Under the pieces are notes generated by a model, which saw only the letters and a list, made by a program, of their open reading frames with translations, was not told the origin of the DNA and ran no database searches. From positions 45,557 to 92,357 of the forward strand of contig JAFMML010000001.1 of assembly GCA_017859745.1 (NCBI GenBank): DNA of 46,801 nucleotides, written 5' to 3'. Positions 23,004 to 31,684 of the stretch are shown here, piece by piece. The first letter of the stretch is position 1; the number at the start of each line of letters is the position of its first letter. The position numbers and the translations under genes are program-made. This DNA comes from Planctomycetota bacterium (GTDB taxonomy: Bacteria > Planctomycetota > Phycisphaerae > Phycisphaerales > SM1A02).

Positions 23004-24563
23004 GTGCCCGCGCCGAACACCTCGCAACTCTCCGATCTTGTCGCCGGTCTTGGCCGACTGGCGACGCCGCCGTGGATCGATCCGATGATCCGCGGCCTCG
23101 CCGACGACTCGCGGATCGCGGGGCCGGGCGATCTGTTCCTGGCTCGAAGTGGGGATGCGGAGGTCGACCGTCGGCATCTCGCCGCCGCGGTCGAGGCCGG
23201 GGTCGCGGCGATCGCGGCACCCGTGGCGTCGCTTGCCGGGTTCACCCCTGCCCGTTCGGTGGCGACCGTCGAGATCGAGACCGGACTGCCCCGGGCCTGG
23301 GTGGGTCTCGTTGCGGCCCGCTTCCACGGCCGGCCGGGAGGCGCCCTGGCCGCCATCGGCGTGACCGGGACCAACGGCAAGACCACGGTGGCGTGGTTGG
23401 CAAGGCAACTGCTTCAATCCCAAGGAGTTCGGTGTGGTCTGGTGGGCACCGTGGCCATCGGCGACGGCGTGTCCGACCGGCCCGCCTCGCTGACCACCCC
23501 GGGGGCCCTCGAACTGCAGGCGACGCTCGCTCGAATGGTGGAGCACGGCTGCCGTGCCGCCGCCATCGAGGTGTCGAGCCATGCGCTCGATCAGGATCGG
23601 GTGGCCGGCGTGCCGTTCCGGGTCGGAGTGTTCACCAACCTTTCCGGCGACCACCTCGACTACCACGGTTCGATGGAGCGGTACGCCGCGGCGAAGCGCC
23701 GCTTGTTCGAATCGCTCGACGCGGGTGCGACGGCGATCGTCAACGCGCGGGACGGCGCCTCCGAGATCATGACGCGCGATCTCGCTGCGGGGGTTCTGCG
23801 CTTCGCGGTGGACCCCGAGGGCGCGGGCGTCTCACCGGCATCCGTCGATGTTCGGGGCGTGATCGGCGATCTCGCTCCGGAGGGCTTCGAACTGCGGATC
23901 GAATCGCCCTGGGGCCGAGGCCTGGTCCGCCTCCCGCTGGTCGGACGCCACAACGCCGAGAACGCGCTGGCGGCGTTGGCCTCGACCATGGTCGTCCTCG
24001 AGGATGTCGAGAGGTTCGACGAGGTCGTCGCGGCGCTCGGCTCGGTGACGGCGCCGCCGGGGCGATTCGAGCAGGTGTCGGTGCCGGGTCGGCGGTTCAC
24101 GGTGCTCGTCGACTACGCCCACACCGACGATGCCTTGAGTCGCGCCCTCGTGGCCTTGCGACCGCTGGTTCCGACCGGGGCGAGGTTGACGGTGGTCTTC
24201 GGGTGCGGCGGCGATCGGGATCGCGCCAAGCGACCGCGCATGGCCGTCGCCGCGTGCGCCCATGCCGATCGGGTGATCGTCACCTCCGACAATCCACGCA
24301 CCGAGGATCCCGTCGCGATCGTCGAGGAGGTTCTCGCGGGCGTCCCCGCCGAGGCGCGATCACGGGTGGGGAGCGAGGTCGATCGGGCCGCCGCGATCGA
24401 GCGGGCCGTGTCCGAGGCGGAGGAAGGCGACATCGTGCTGATCGCCGGCAAGGGGCACGAGGACTACCAGATCGTCGGAGACCGCCGACGCGACTTCGAC
24501 GATCGACAAGTCGCCGCGGAGATGCTCCGGATGCGCTGGCGCGAGGCGGCTGCGAACCACTGA
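23004..24563 (+). CDS. murE: UDP-N-acetylmuramoyl-tripeptide synthetase MurE (DAP-type)
   Basis: MurE adds the third residue of the peptidoglycan stem peptide in the cytoplasm. The 519-residue protein has the ADSR-type N-terminal site (DDSR), ATP-binding GVTGTNGKTT (from residue 119), TTPGALE, EVSSHALDQDRVAG, FTNLSGDHLDYHG, the central GRHNAENALAAL and VDYAHTDDAL. The specificity motif is DNPR at 429-432, the signature for meso-diaminopimelate rather than lysine. KGHEDYQ follows. The GTG start has no clear Shine-Dalgarno. It lies 81 bp after queA and leads the mur run. Confidence 0.95.
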   Translation: MPAPNTSQLSDLVAGLGRLATPPWIDPMIRGLADDSRIAGPGDLFLARSGDAEVDRRHLAAAVEAGVAAIAAPVASLAGFTPARSVATVEIETGLPRAWVGLVAARFHGRPGGALAAIGVTGTNGKTTVAWLARQLLQSQGVRCGLVGTVAIGDGVSDRPASLTTPGALELQATLARMVEHGCRAAAIEVSSHALDQDRVAGVPFRVGVFTNLSGDHLDYHGSMERYAAAKRRLFESLDAGATAIVNARDGASEIMTRDLAAGVLRFAVDPEGAGVSPASVDVRGVIGDLAPEGFELRIESPWGRGLVRLPLVGRHNAENALAALASTMVVLEDVERFDEVVAALGSVTAPPGRFEQVSVPGRRFTVLVDYAHTDDALSRALVALRPLVPTGARLTVVFGCGGDRDRAKRPRMAVAACAHADRVIVTSDNPRTEDPVAIVEEVLAGVPAEARSRVGSEVDRAAAIERAVSEAEEGDIVLIAGKGHEDYQIVGDRRRDFDDRQVAAEMLRMRWREAAANH

Positions 24564-24639
24564 AGATTCGACCAACACGAGCGATCCGAACCGACCCACG
24601 GCCGATCCGAGACGACGGGTATTCAAGGGAGTGAACCGC

Positions 24640-26175
24640 ATGGAGGTGCGAATGGAGGCGCAGACGGCCGACGAGTCCACTCCCGTCGCAGGCGTGGATG
24701 CCGATTGGCCCACCGCCGCGTGGTACGCCGAGGCCACCGGTGGTCGCTGGGTCGGCCTTCCGCCCCGCGACGAGGTGAGGGTTCGTGGGGCGGGCATCGA
24801 CACCCGAGAGTCGCTGGACGGGCGAGTCTTCGTCGCCTTGCGCGGCCGGCACGCCGACGGTCACGATCATCTCGAGGCGGCCACGGCGGCGGGGGCGTCG
24901 ATGCTGCTGGTCGAGACCACCAAGGCCGAGCGATGCCGGCGGGTCGTGCCTTCGGAGATTCCGATGCTCGCGGTCGCGGACCCTCGCACCGCGCTGGCGA
25001 CGGCGGCCCGGGCCTGGCGAGCCACGCTCGCCGGCCGCATCGTCGCCGTCACGGGGAGTTGCGGGAAGACCACGACCAAGCGACTGCTCCATGCGGCCCT
25101 GCGTCGAACGTTGAGGGGCGTGGCGTCGCCACGCAGCTTCAACAACGATCTCGGTGTGCCGTTGACCCTGCTGTCGATTCCTCGTCATGCCGACTACGCG
25201 GTGCTCGAGGTCGGAACCAGCGGGCCGGGCGAGATCGCGCAGCTCGCGTCGCTGGTGAGACCGCATCTGGCGATCATCACCATGGTCGGCCGTGCCCACC
25301 TCGAGCGGCTCGGCTCGATCGAGGGGATCGCCGCCGAGAAGGCCTCGCTGCTCGATCGCCTGACGGCTCCGGCGGTCGCGGTGGTTCGAGCCGACGGCGG
25401 CGTGCTCGAGGCGGCGGTGGCCGCCCGCGGTGCGAGGATCGGCGAGGTGGTGACCTTCGGGCACGCCAAGCGGGCGACGGTGCGAGTGGTCGAGCGGCGG
25501 TGGGATTCGGATGCCCAGGTGGTGCGACTTGCCGATGGCCGCCGGTTCAGGCTGCGACTTCCCGGGGCCCATCAGGCCGAGAACGCCGCGGCGGCGATTG
25601 CGGCGGCCGTGCGTCTGGGGGTCTCCTTCGAGTCGGCGGCGGCGGGCATCGCATCGGTCGAGGCGGAGGCCCATCGCAGCGTCGAGCGGATCGCCGGCGG
25701 GCTTCGGTTCCTCGACGACGCCTACAACGCGAATCCGGACTCCATGCGTGCGGCGCTCGAAATGGTCGCGGAGTTCGAGAACGACGCACCCACGGCGCTG
25801 GTTCTGGGCGACATGCTCGAACTCGGCCCCGAGGCCGCCGCGATGCACGCGGCGATGGGCCGGGCCGTGGCGGATCTCGCCGCGAGGCGTCCGGTTCCGC
25901 TGGCGGTCTTCGTCGGGCCTCTGTCGGCCGAGGCCGCCGACGCGTTCGAGGCGAAGGCCACCGGCGTTCCGTGCCTTCGGGCGAACGAGGCGACGCCCGA
26001 ACTCGCGCGGGCGATCGCCGACCGGCTCGAGCCCGGCACGCGGGTGCTGCTGAAGGCGTCGAGAGGCATCGGTCTCGAGCGCATCGTCGAGTGGGCCGAT
26101 GCGGCGGCGCCGCCGCTCGTCGAGGTGCGGAGTCGACCGGCGTCGACGGCGGCCGTCTCGTCGCAACGCGACTGA
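24640..26175 (+). CDS. murF: UDP-MurNAc-tripeptide--D-alanyl-D-alanine ligase
   Basis: MurF adds D-Ala-D-Ala to the UDP-MurNAc-tripeptide, completing the cytoplasmic precursor. The 511-residue protein contains DTRESLDGRVFVALRG, the P-loop VTGSCGKTTTK, SFNNDLGVPLTLL, GTSGPGEIAQLASLVRPHLA, GAHQAENAAAAIAA, LDDAYNANPDSM and LGDMLELG. I chose the ATG at 24640, since AAGGGAG lies about 8 nt upstream; a GTG at 24631 and an ATG at 24652 (after GGAGG) are possible. It is 76 bp after murE and 53 bp before mraY. Confidence 0.95.
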   Translation: MEVRMEAQTADESTPVAGVDADWPTAAWYAEATGGRWVGLPPRDEVRVRGAGIDTRESLDGRVFVALRGRHADGHDHLEAATAAGASMLLVETTKAERCRRVVPSEIPMLAVADPRTALATAARAWRATLAGRIVAVTGSCGKTTTKRLLHAALRRTLRGVASPRSFNNDLGVPLTLLSIPRHADYAVLEVGTSGPGEIAQLASLVRPHLAIITMVGRAHLERLGSIEGIAAEKASLLDRLTAPAVAVVRADGGVLEAAVAARGARIGEVVTFGHAKRATVRVVERRWDSDAQVVRLADGRRFRLRLPGAHQAENAAAAIAAAVRLGVSFESAAAGIASVEAEAHRSVERIAGGLRFLDDAYNANPDSMRAALEMVAEFENDAPTALVLGDMLELGPEAAAMHAAMGRAVADLAARRPVPLAVFVGPLSAEAADAFEAKATGVPCLRANEATPELARAIADRLEPGTRVLLKASRGIGLERIVEWADAAAPPLVEVRSRPASTAAVSSQRD

Positions 26176-26228
26176 TCCCGCCGCGTTGCGGCGTCCGATG
26201 AAGACCGAAGCGGATCGCCCGTCGTCTC

Positions 26229-27419
26229 ATGCTCTACAACCTCGTCGATCGACTTCAAAACGCGCTCGCCGACTGGGGTCTGCTCTGGCTGGTTCAGGTG
26301 GTGTTCCAGCTGGAGTTCCGTGCCTTCGCGGCCACGCTGCTGGCCTTCGTCGCGGTGCTCGTCAGCGGGCCCCCGACGATTCGTCGTCTCATCGGCCTGC
26401 GGGTGGGGGATGTCGCGGAGTTCCACCACGAGGGCGTCAACGAGTTGATGAAGGGCAAGGCCGAGACGCCCACGATGGGCGGCCTGTTCCTGTGCGGCTC
26501 GATGCTGCTGTCGATCCTCCTGCTTGCCGACCTCTCGAATCGGTTCGTGCAGCTCGCGATCGTGCTCGTGATCTGGCTGTGCATCCTCGGTGGGTTCGAC
26601 GACTACCTGAAGATCACCGCCGCACGCCGCGGCCCGGGCAGCCGGGACGGTCTGTTCGCCTGGGAGAAGCTGCTCTTCCAACTCGGCATCGGGGTGCTCG
26701 TGGCCTTCGCGCTGCAGCGGGAGCTGGCGTTCCGTGCACCGGAGATGCTGTCGCTGAATCTGCCGTTCCAGAGGACCTTCGAGCCGGCCGCCGTGTCCGA
26801 GACCCTGCTGCAGGCTCCGCAGGTCTCCACCTGGCTGCTCGGAATCCCTCCCTGGGCGTTCATCGTCGGCGGAATGCTCTGGATCGCGTTCTGCTCCAAC
26901 GCCGTCAACATCACCGACGGGATGGACGGTCTCGCCGGCGGCACCAGTCTGATCGCGGCCATCGCGATGATGGTGTTCTGCTTCATCGCCGGCAGTTCCC
27001 GCGCCGCCTACTTCCTGCTGGTGCCGTACGTCCCCGGCAGCGGCGAACTGATGGTGGTCGCCGGCGCGATGGCGGGGGCGTGTCTGGGCTTCCTCTGGTT
27101 CAACTGCAAGCCCGCCAAGGTCTTCATGGGCGACACCGGGTCGCTGCCGCTCGGCGGACTGCTCGGCTTCATCGCCCTCGCCATTCGGCAGGAGTTCCTG
27201 TTCATTCTCGTCGGCGCGGTCTTCTTCATGGAGATCGGCAGCGTCATGCTGCAGGTCGCCTGGTTCCGATCGACCGGCGGGCGTCGGATCTTCCGATGCT
27301 CGCCGATCCACCACCACTTCCATCTGAGCGGATGGAGCGAGCAGCAGGTGGTGACCCGGTTCTGGGTGATCACCGTGGTCATGACGATGCTGGCGTTCGC
27401 CTCGATCAAGCTGCGCTAG
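26229..27419 (+). CDS. mraY: Phospho-N-acetylmuramoyl-pentapeptide transferase
   Basis: MraY transfers phospho-MurNAc-pentapeptide to undecaprenyl phosphate in the inner membrane, making lipid I. The 396-residue polytopic protein shows KAETPTMGGL, GGFDDYLKI (DD motif), NAVNITDGMDGLAGG, FMGDTGSLPLGG and the terminal PIHHHFHLSGWSE (HHH loop). It is somewhat longer than the usual 360, with an additional stretch around residues 155-205. The ATG has no Shine-Dalgarno, so translation may depend on the upstream gene. No murD, ftsW or murG follows; the run stops at a convergent gene 12 bp away. Confidence 0.96.
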   Translation: MLYNLVDRLQNALADWGLLWLVQVVFQLEFRAFAATLLAFVAVLVSGPPTIRRLIGLRVGDVAEFHHEGVNELMKGKAETPTMGGLFLCGSMLLSILLLADLSNRFVQLAIVLVIWLCILGGFDDYLKITAARRGPGSRDGLFAWEKLLFQLGIGVLVAFALQRELAFRAPEMLSLNLPFQRTFEPAAVSETLLQAPQVSTWLLGIPPWAFIVGGMLWIAFCSNAVNITDGMDGLAGGTSLIAAIAMMVFCFIAGSSRAAYFLLVPYVPGSGELMVVAGAMAGACLGFLWFNCKPAKVFMGDTGSLPLGGLLGFIALAIRQEFLFILVGAVFFMEIGSVMLQVAWFRSTGGRRIFRCSPIHHHFHLSGWSEQQVVTRFWVITVVMTMLAFASIKLR

Positions 27420-27431
27420 AGCGCGAGCCCC

Positions 27432-28616
27432 TCACTCCGCAGGCAGGCCGATCGAGTCTGGCGAGACGAGGCAGCCTTCCCAGCGGAAGCGGCCCCAGGA
27501 GCCGGGGAGGTCCTTCACCGACCGACCGAGGCGCTCGATGGTCTCGGTCATGTCGTCGCGAAGTGGCGCCTGGAAGACGCACGCCTCGCCGCTCATCGGG
27601 TGCTCGAACGCAAGGTAGGTCGCATGCAGCGCCTGGCGTGCGATGAGCGGTCTCGCGGGATCCTCGCCGGGGTCGGCGGCGGACGCGGGCAGGTCGCCCA
27701 GCGGAAGGTGCCGGCCGCCGTACATGTCGTCGCCGACGATCGACCACCCGCGGTGGGAGAGGTGCACCCGGATCTGATGGGTCCGACCGGTCCGAAGGTC
27801 CAGTTCCAGGAGGGCGAACCCGGGCCAGGTCGCCACGGTCCGGTAGATGGTGGTCGAGGCCTTGCCCGACGCGTCGTGGCGCACCGCGTACTTCTCCCGA
27901 TGCGTGGGATGCTTGCCGAGCGGCAGGTCGATCACGTCGGCAGCCGGTTCGGGACGACCGTGGACCAGGGCCAGATAGCGCTTTCGAACTCGGCGGCGTT
28001 CGAACTGCTTGGCGAGGCGCCAGTGCGCGAGATCGCTCTTGGCCACCACCATGACGCCGCTGGTGAAGCGGTCGAGCCGGTGGACGATCCCCGGGCGGGC
28101 GTCCTCCTCGCCCACGGTGCTCAGTCCGCCGGCACCTTGGGCCTGGAAGTGCCAGGCGAGTGCGTTGACGAGGGTGCCGCCGGAGTTCCCCCGCGCCGGA
28201 TGCACGATGATGTCGGGCTGCTTGTCCAGCACGAGGAGATGCTCGTCCTCGAACAGGATGTCGATCGGGATCTCTTCGGGTTCGAGCACCTTGGTGGGCG
28301 GCGGCGGAAGCGCCGCGGCGACTTCGTCGCCGGCCCGAAGGCGGGTGCTGGCCTTGGCGACGCGACCCCCCACGGTCACGGCCCCCTCGCCGATCAGGCG
28401 CTGCAGGCTGGTGCGGCTGAGAAAGGGGATCCGATCGGTGAGATATCGATCGAGGCGCTTGACGACGCTGGCGCCGACGACGAATCGAGCCGTCGCCGCG
28501 TCCTCGGGAAGATCCCCCTCGGCCATGCGATCGTGTCGGGCCAGCAGGGCGTCGCGATCGACCTTGCCGCCGAGGGCGACCAGCGGCGGCACATCGTCTT
28601 CAGGGTCGTCGGTCAC
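27432..28616 (-). CDS. RluA-family pseudouridine synthase (S4 domain, RluD-like)
   Basis: RluA/RluD enzymes isomerise uridines in rRNA or tRNA. The 394-residue protein has an N-terminal extension of about 45 acidic residues, an S4 RNA-binding domain (about 50-105, VVKRLDRYL...LQRLIGEGAVTV), then the catalytic domain with LLVLDKQPDIIVHP, IVHRLDRFTSGVMVVAK (catalytic D182) and DLRTGRTHQIRVHLSH. S4 plus RluA is the RluC/RluD/YlyB type; the target position cannot be read from sequence. The GTG start has GAGG 6 nt upstream. It is transcribed after the YfgM-like gene (79-bp gap) and converges with mraY. Confidence 0.92.
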   Translation of the reverse strand: MTDDPEDDVPPLVALGGKVDRDALLARHDRMAEGDLPEDAATARFVVGASVVKRLDRYLTDRIPFLSRTSLQRLIGEGAVTVGGRVAKASTRLRAGDEVAAALPPPPTKVLEPEEIPIDILFEDEHLLVLDKQPDIIVHPARGNSGGTLVNALAWHFQAQGAGGLSTVGEEDARPGIVHRLDRFTSGVMVVAKSDLAHWRLAKQFERRRVRKRYLALVHGRPEPAADVIDLPLGKHPTHREKYAVRHDASGKASTTIYRTVATWPGFALLELDLRTGRTHQIRVHLSHRGWSIVGDDMYGGRHLPLGDLPASAADPGEDPARPLIARQALHATYLAFEHPMSGEACVFQAPLRDDMTETIERLGRSVKDLPGSWGRFRWEGCLVSPDSIGLPAE

Positions 28617-28695
28617 GACTGCCTCACGGCCCCGGTCGTCGGGGATGCTCGCTCCCGGGGATTCCGAAGGGCGGCGCCCTGCGGGAATCCGCTGC

Positions 28696-29526
28696 TCAGC
28701 CGTCGTCCTCGGAAGAGGCCGGCGGGAAGAGGTCGGAAGCGCTCGGGGCGTCGCCGTCGGTCCCGGTCGTCGCCGGATCGGGCGTCGAGAGCAGGTCCTG
28801 CAGGAGATCGTCCGCGATCGGCGTACTCAACGGGGTCAACGACTCGGGCGCGGGCAGATCGTCCTGACTCGGGATCGGCAGCGTCTCGGCGAGCGCCGGC
28901 AGACCTTCGATGCGACGGTCCGCCCACGCGACCACCTTCGGGTAGCGATCGCCCGCGGCGTCGCGGCCCTGCTTGAGAAAGGCCTCGGCGTTGGCGAGAT
29001 CGCCGCGACTCTCGGCGATGGCGGCACGCCCGAACCAGGCCGACACTCGAAGCGGCGCGAACTTGCCGCCCGGATCGGGGCCTGCGGCGTCGAGCGACTC
29101 GAGCGCGTCGCGGTACGCCGCGTCGGCGGCGTCGAGAAACTCGCCGCGGGTGGTCGCGTCGAGGCGGGCGTCCTCCTGATCGGGCGTCCGGTCGAAACGG
29201 ACCCCGCTCTGGATCGAGGCGAGATAGCGGTCGCCGGCGGAGAGTTGCGCGAGGGCCGCCACGCTGTCGATGCCGGCGTGGCGACTGGCGACCTCCTCGT
29301 AGCTGACAGGGAGGCTGGCCGCGGTCAACTCGATCCATGCCGTGTCGCGGGCCTCGGCCTGACGCTGTTCCCAGATGTTCCATCCCATCCACCCCAGCAG
29401 GACCACGAGGACCAGCAGCAGCCAGTTGAGTCCCTTGGTCTTGAGCCAGGTGATGAACTCCTCGTTGAGCCGACTCTCGGTGAGGTCGGTCTCCTTGATC
29501 TGAGTGAGGCGGTTGTCGCGGTCCAT
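28696..29526 (-). CDS. Membrane-anchored TPR-like protein (YfgM-like)
   Basis: The 276-residue protein has a cytoplasmic N terminus, a single transmembrane segment at about 34-52 (LNWLLLVLVVLLGWMGWNIW) and an outer helical region with repeat-like hairpins (AAYRDALESLDAA, VSAWFGRAAIAESRGDLANAEAFLKQGRDAAG). This plan matches YfgM-type proteins, which in E. coli help SecYEG and periplasmic chaperones, but similarity is by layout only. The C-terminal 60 residues are Pro/Ser/Asp-rich. GGAG lies about 7 nt before the ATG at 29524-29526; a TACACT box sits about 45 nt upstream. Confidence 0.75.
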   Translation of the reverse strand: MDRDNRLTQIKETDLTESRLNEEFITWLKTKGLNWLLLVLVVLLGWMGWNIWEQRQAEARDTAWIELTAASLPVSYEEVASRHAGIDSVAALAQLSAGDRYLASIQSGVRFDRTPDQEDARLDATTRGEFLDAADAAYRDALESLDAAGPDPGGKFAPLRVSAWFGRAAIAESRGDLANAEAFLKQGRDAAGDRYPKVVAWADRRIEGLPALAETLPIPSQDDLPAPESLTPLSTPIADDLLQDLLSTPDPATTGTDGDAPSASDLFPPASSEDDG

Positions 29527-29620
29527 GAGGCACTCCGGTCGGGGTCTTCGCCGAATCGGCGAACCGAGGAGTGTAGTGCCCCGGACGCGGATCGCGATCG
29601 CCTTCGCCCCTCGAGAGCCC

Positions 29621-30655
29621 CTACTTGAGCGAGCGAAGCGACGACTCGATCCGGTCTCGGCAGGCCGCAAGGTGGGCCGGCGAGCCCTCCGTCCGGGCGT
29701 ACGCGGGGGCCGTGGCGGCCATCAACGTGCGGCGGATGGCCGCCAGACGGGCGTGGTCATCGCCATTGTCGAGACCGGCCTCCTTGCGGGCCTTCGCGAT
29801 GGCGCGGACCGGAGGATGCCCCGCGATCCGGTCGGGCCGACTCCAGTGGAGGCGTTCGAGATAGATCGCATCCTCGATCCAGTGCCCGGTGCGAACCTCG
29901 GCGAAGTCGATGAGGCAGACCTCCGGCGACGTCCGACCGGTCGCATCGATGGGCGTTCGGCACATCGCGTTCCCGGGATGGAGGTCGCCGTGGATCCACT
30001 CGATCGGAGCTCGGCCACGCCACGTCTCCAGCATGGTCTCGAGGCGGCGCTCGCATTCGCGGAGCAGGCGGTTCCACTCCTTGCCACCTTCGAGCCGGGC
30101 ATCCTTCACCTTGCGACGCGACTGCTCGAGGAGCTCCGACCAGCCGTCTTCCGGGCGGAGATCGCCGACGGGATGCGGCGCGGACGCGGTCGCGAATCCC
30201 GCGATCGCCGTGGCGATCGGTTCGACGAATCGGGCCTGCCAGTCGAGGGCCAACGGCCCGTGCGGCAGATGCTCGATGACCGCCCACGCGAGGTCGTAGC
30301 CGCCAAGGGTCTCGCCGCCGGCCACGAAGTCCGGAACGTGGGGCGAACGACCGCCGAGGGCGCGGAGCCATCGCAGTTCACGCGGATGCAACGGCATCTT
30401 CACGAGCACGGTTCGCCGGCCGTCCTCGCCTCGCCACTCCGCCTTGCCCGTGGCGGCGCCGCCACGCTGCCAGTCCGTTCGGAACCAGGTGATCGAGTCG
30501 AGGCGACCTTGGCAGACCTGCTCGAGCACCGGCTCGAGGCTGGCGGCGAGGTCGCGTCCTCCGGGGCCGGAGCCTCCGGGGGCCTCGCCGTCGCGCTCTT
30601 CGTCTCCGGACTGCACGGGTCGCACCGTCGGCGAGTCTAGGTCGAGACCACGCAT
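29621..30655 (-). CDS. Phosphotransferase of the APH/choline-kinase fold
   Basis: The 344-residue protein has the kinase-fold catalytic loop WIHGDLHPGNAM (HGDxHxxN) and the metal-binding CLIDFAEVRTGHWIEDAIYL, with an upstream lysine in TVLVKMPLHPRE as a likely ATP contact. Such proteins phosphorylate aminoglycosides, choline, sugars or other small molecules; nothing here fixes the substrate, and it need not be a resistance gene. The drawn start is the ATG at 30653-30655. A GTG at 30623-30625 is also attractive because a TAGACT box lies 8 nt upstream of it. The gene may be co-transcribed with the downstream YfgM-like gene. Confidence 0.83.
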   Translation of the reverse strand: MRGLDLDSPTVRPVQSGDEERDGEAPGGSGPGGRDLAASLEPVLEQVCQGRLDSITWFRTDWQRGGAATGKAEWRGEDGRRTVLVKMPLHPRELRWLRALGGRSPHVPDFVAGGETLGGYDLAWAVIEHLPHGPLALDWQARFVEPIATAIAGFATASAPHPVGDLRPEDGWSELLEQSRRKVKDARLEGGKEWNRLLRECERRLETMLETWRGRAPIEWIHGDLHPGNAMCRTPIDATGRTSPEVCLIDFAEVRTGHWIEDAIYLERLHWSRPDRIAGHPPVRAIAKARKEAGLDNGDDHARLAAIRRTLMAATAPAYARTEGSPAHLAACRDRIESSLRSLK

Positions 30656-30747
30656 GCGACGAGGCGCGGGACTCGCGACCCCGGCGCGGTTCCGGAGATC
30701 GCCATGGAACGCCTCCGGCGGCGACGGTGGGGCGGATCCGGTGCACG

Positions 30748-30753
30748 TAGCAT
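30748..30753 (+). promoter_or_regulatory. TAGCAT -10 box placed for a leaderless HAD gene
   Basis: TAGCAT, six nucleotides GGGTCG, then ATG. It is the same hexamer and spacing as at def. Confidence 0.5.
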
Positions 30754-30759
30754 GGGTCG

Positions 30760-31638
30760 ATGCCCGAGGGACGACGCAGACTCATCGCCATCGATCTCGA
30801 CGGCACGCTCTACGGCCGAGGCGGCGCGGTGTCGGCGGCGAACGTCCGGGCGATCGCGGCGGCCCGTGCCGCCGGCCATCGTGTGGTGATCGCGACGGGG
30901 CGATCGTGGCTGGAGAGTCGAGAAGCGCGAGCGGCGCTTCGCGATCATGTCGACGACGACGACGTGCTGATCGGCGCCGGCGGCGCCATCGTCTCGAGGC
31001 TCGCGGACGGGCGCACCCTCGACCGCGATCGAATGGACGCCGAGTCCACGACGGCGGTGGGGCGTTGCCTCGCGCGACACGGTCACCATGTCCAGCTGCT
31101 GCAGGATCCAGACACGGCGCAGTGCGACTACCTGCTCGTCGGGGATCGCCTCGATCCGACGCTGTCGTGGTGGCTCGATCGGTACGGCCACCGCACCCGA
31201 ACGCTCGCGGACCTTCCGACGCGGCCGGAACTCGACCACACGGTGCGGGTCGGAACCGTGACCACGGCGCGGGAACTCGCCACCGTCGTCGCCGAACTGA
31301 GACGGGACCTCGGGGATCGCCTGACCATCCATCACTGGCACGCGGTGGGGCCTCCCGACGGGCGCGACCGGCCCGAGCTGGTCGAGGTCTTCGCGCCCGG
31401 AACCAGCAAGTGGCGAGCGATCGAGCGACTTTGCGGGCGGTGGCGGATCGATCCCGCCGACACCGTCGCGATCGGCGACGGCCTCAACGATCTCGAGATG
31501 ATCGACGCCGCAGGGCTGGGCATCGCGGTCGAGAATGCCGACGACCGCGTGCTCGAGGTGGCGGATCGACGTGTGGCGGCCCACGATCGGGACGGCGTGG
31601 CCGAGGCGATCTCGGCGGTGCTCGACGGCCGCTGGTGA
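30760..31638 (+). CDS. HAD-superfamily Cof-type phosphatase
   Basis: Cof-type HAD enzymes are soluble phosphatases acting on small phosphorylated metabolites. The 292-residue protein has motif I IDLDGTLYG (D12, D14), motif II in VVIATGRSW, a lysine in PGTSKWRAI, and motif IV IGDGLNDLEMIDAAG, plus the alpha/beta cap of subclass IIB between them. Substrate unknown. The ATG lies 6 nt after a TAGCAT box. Its stop is 46 bp before the 1109-aa gene, which has its own box, so the two may be separately transcribed. Confidence 0.9.
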   Translation: MPEGRRRLIAIDLDGTLYGRGGAVSAANVRAIAAARAAGHRVVIATGRSWLESREARAALRDHVDDDDVLIGAGGAIVSRLADGRTLDRDRMDAESTTAVGRCLARHGHHVQLLQDPDTAQCDYLLVGDRLDPTLSWWLDRYGHRTRTLADLPTRPELDHTVRVGTVTTARELATVVAELRRDLGDRLTIHHWHAVGPPDGRDRPELVEVFAPGTSKWRAIERLCGRWRIDPADTVAIGDGLNDLEMIDAAGLGIAVENADDRVLEVADRRVAAHDRDGVAEAISAVLDGRW

Positions 31639-31672
31639 GCCTCGCCCGGACTCCCCCAGGAGTTCCCTCACT

Positions 31673-31678
31673 TAGGAT
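31673..31678 (+). promoter_or_regulatory. TAGGAT -10 box placed for the leaderless IorA/B-like gene
   Basis: TAGGAT, six nucleotides GCACGC, then GTG. No Shine-Dalgarno lies close to the start. Confidence 0.5.
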
Positions 31679-31684
31679 GCACGC

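Noticed and set aside
26199-26228. ATG at 26199 as an earlier start for mraY
   Set aside because: It opens a different reading frame whose translation has no family similarity; MraY similarity begins at 26229.
29621-30655. Aminoglycoside resistance gene
   Set aside because: The kinase-fold motifs are shared by many metabolic phosphotransferases. No mobile element or resistance context is present, so substrate was left open.
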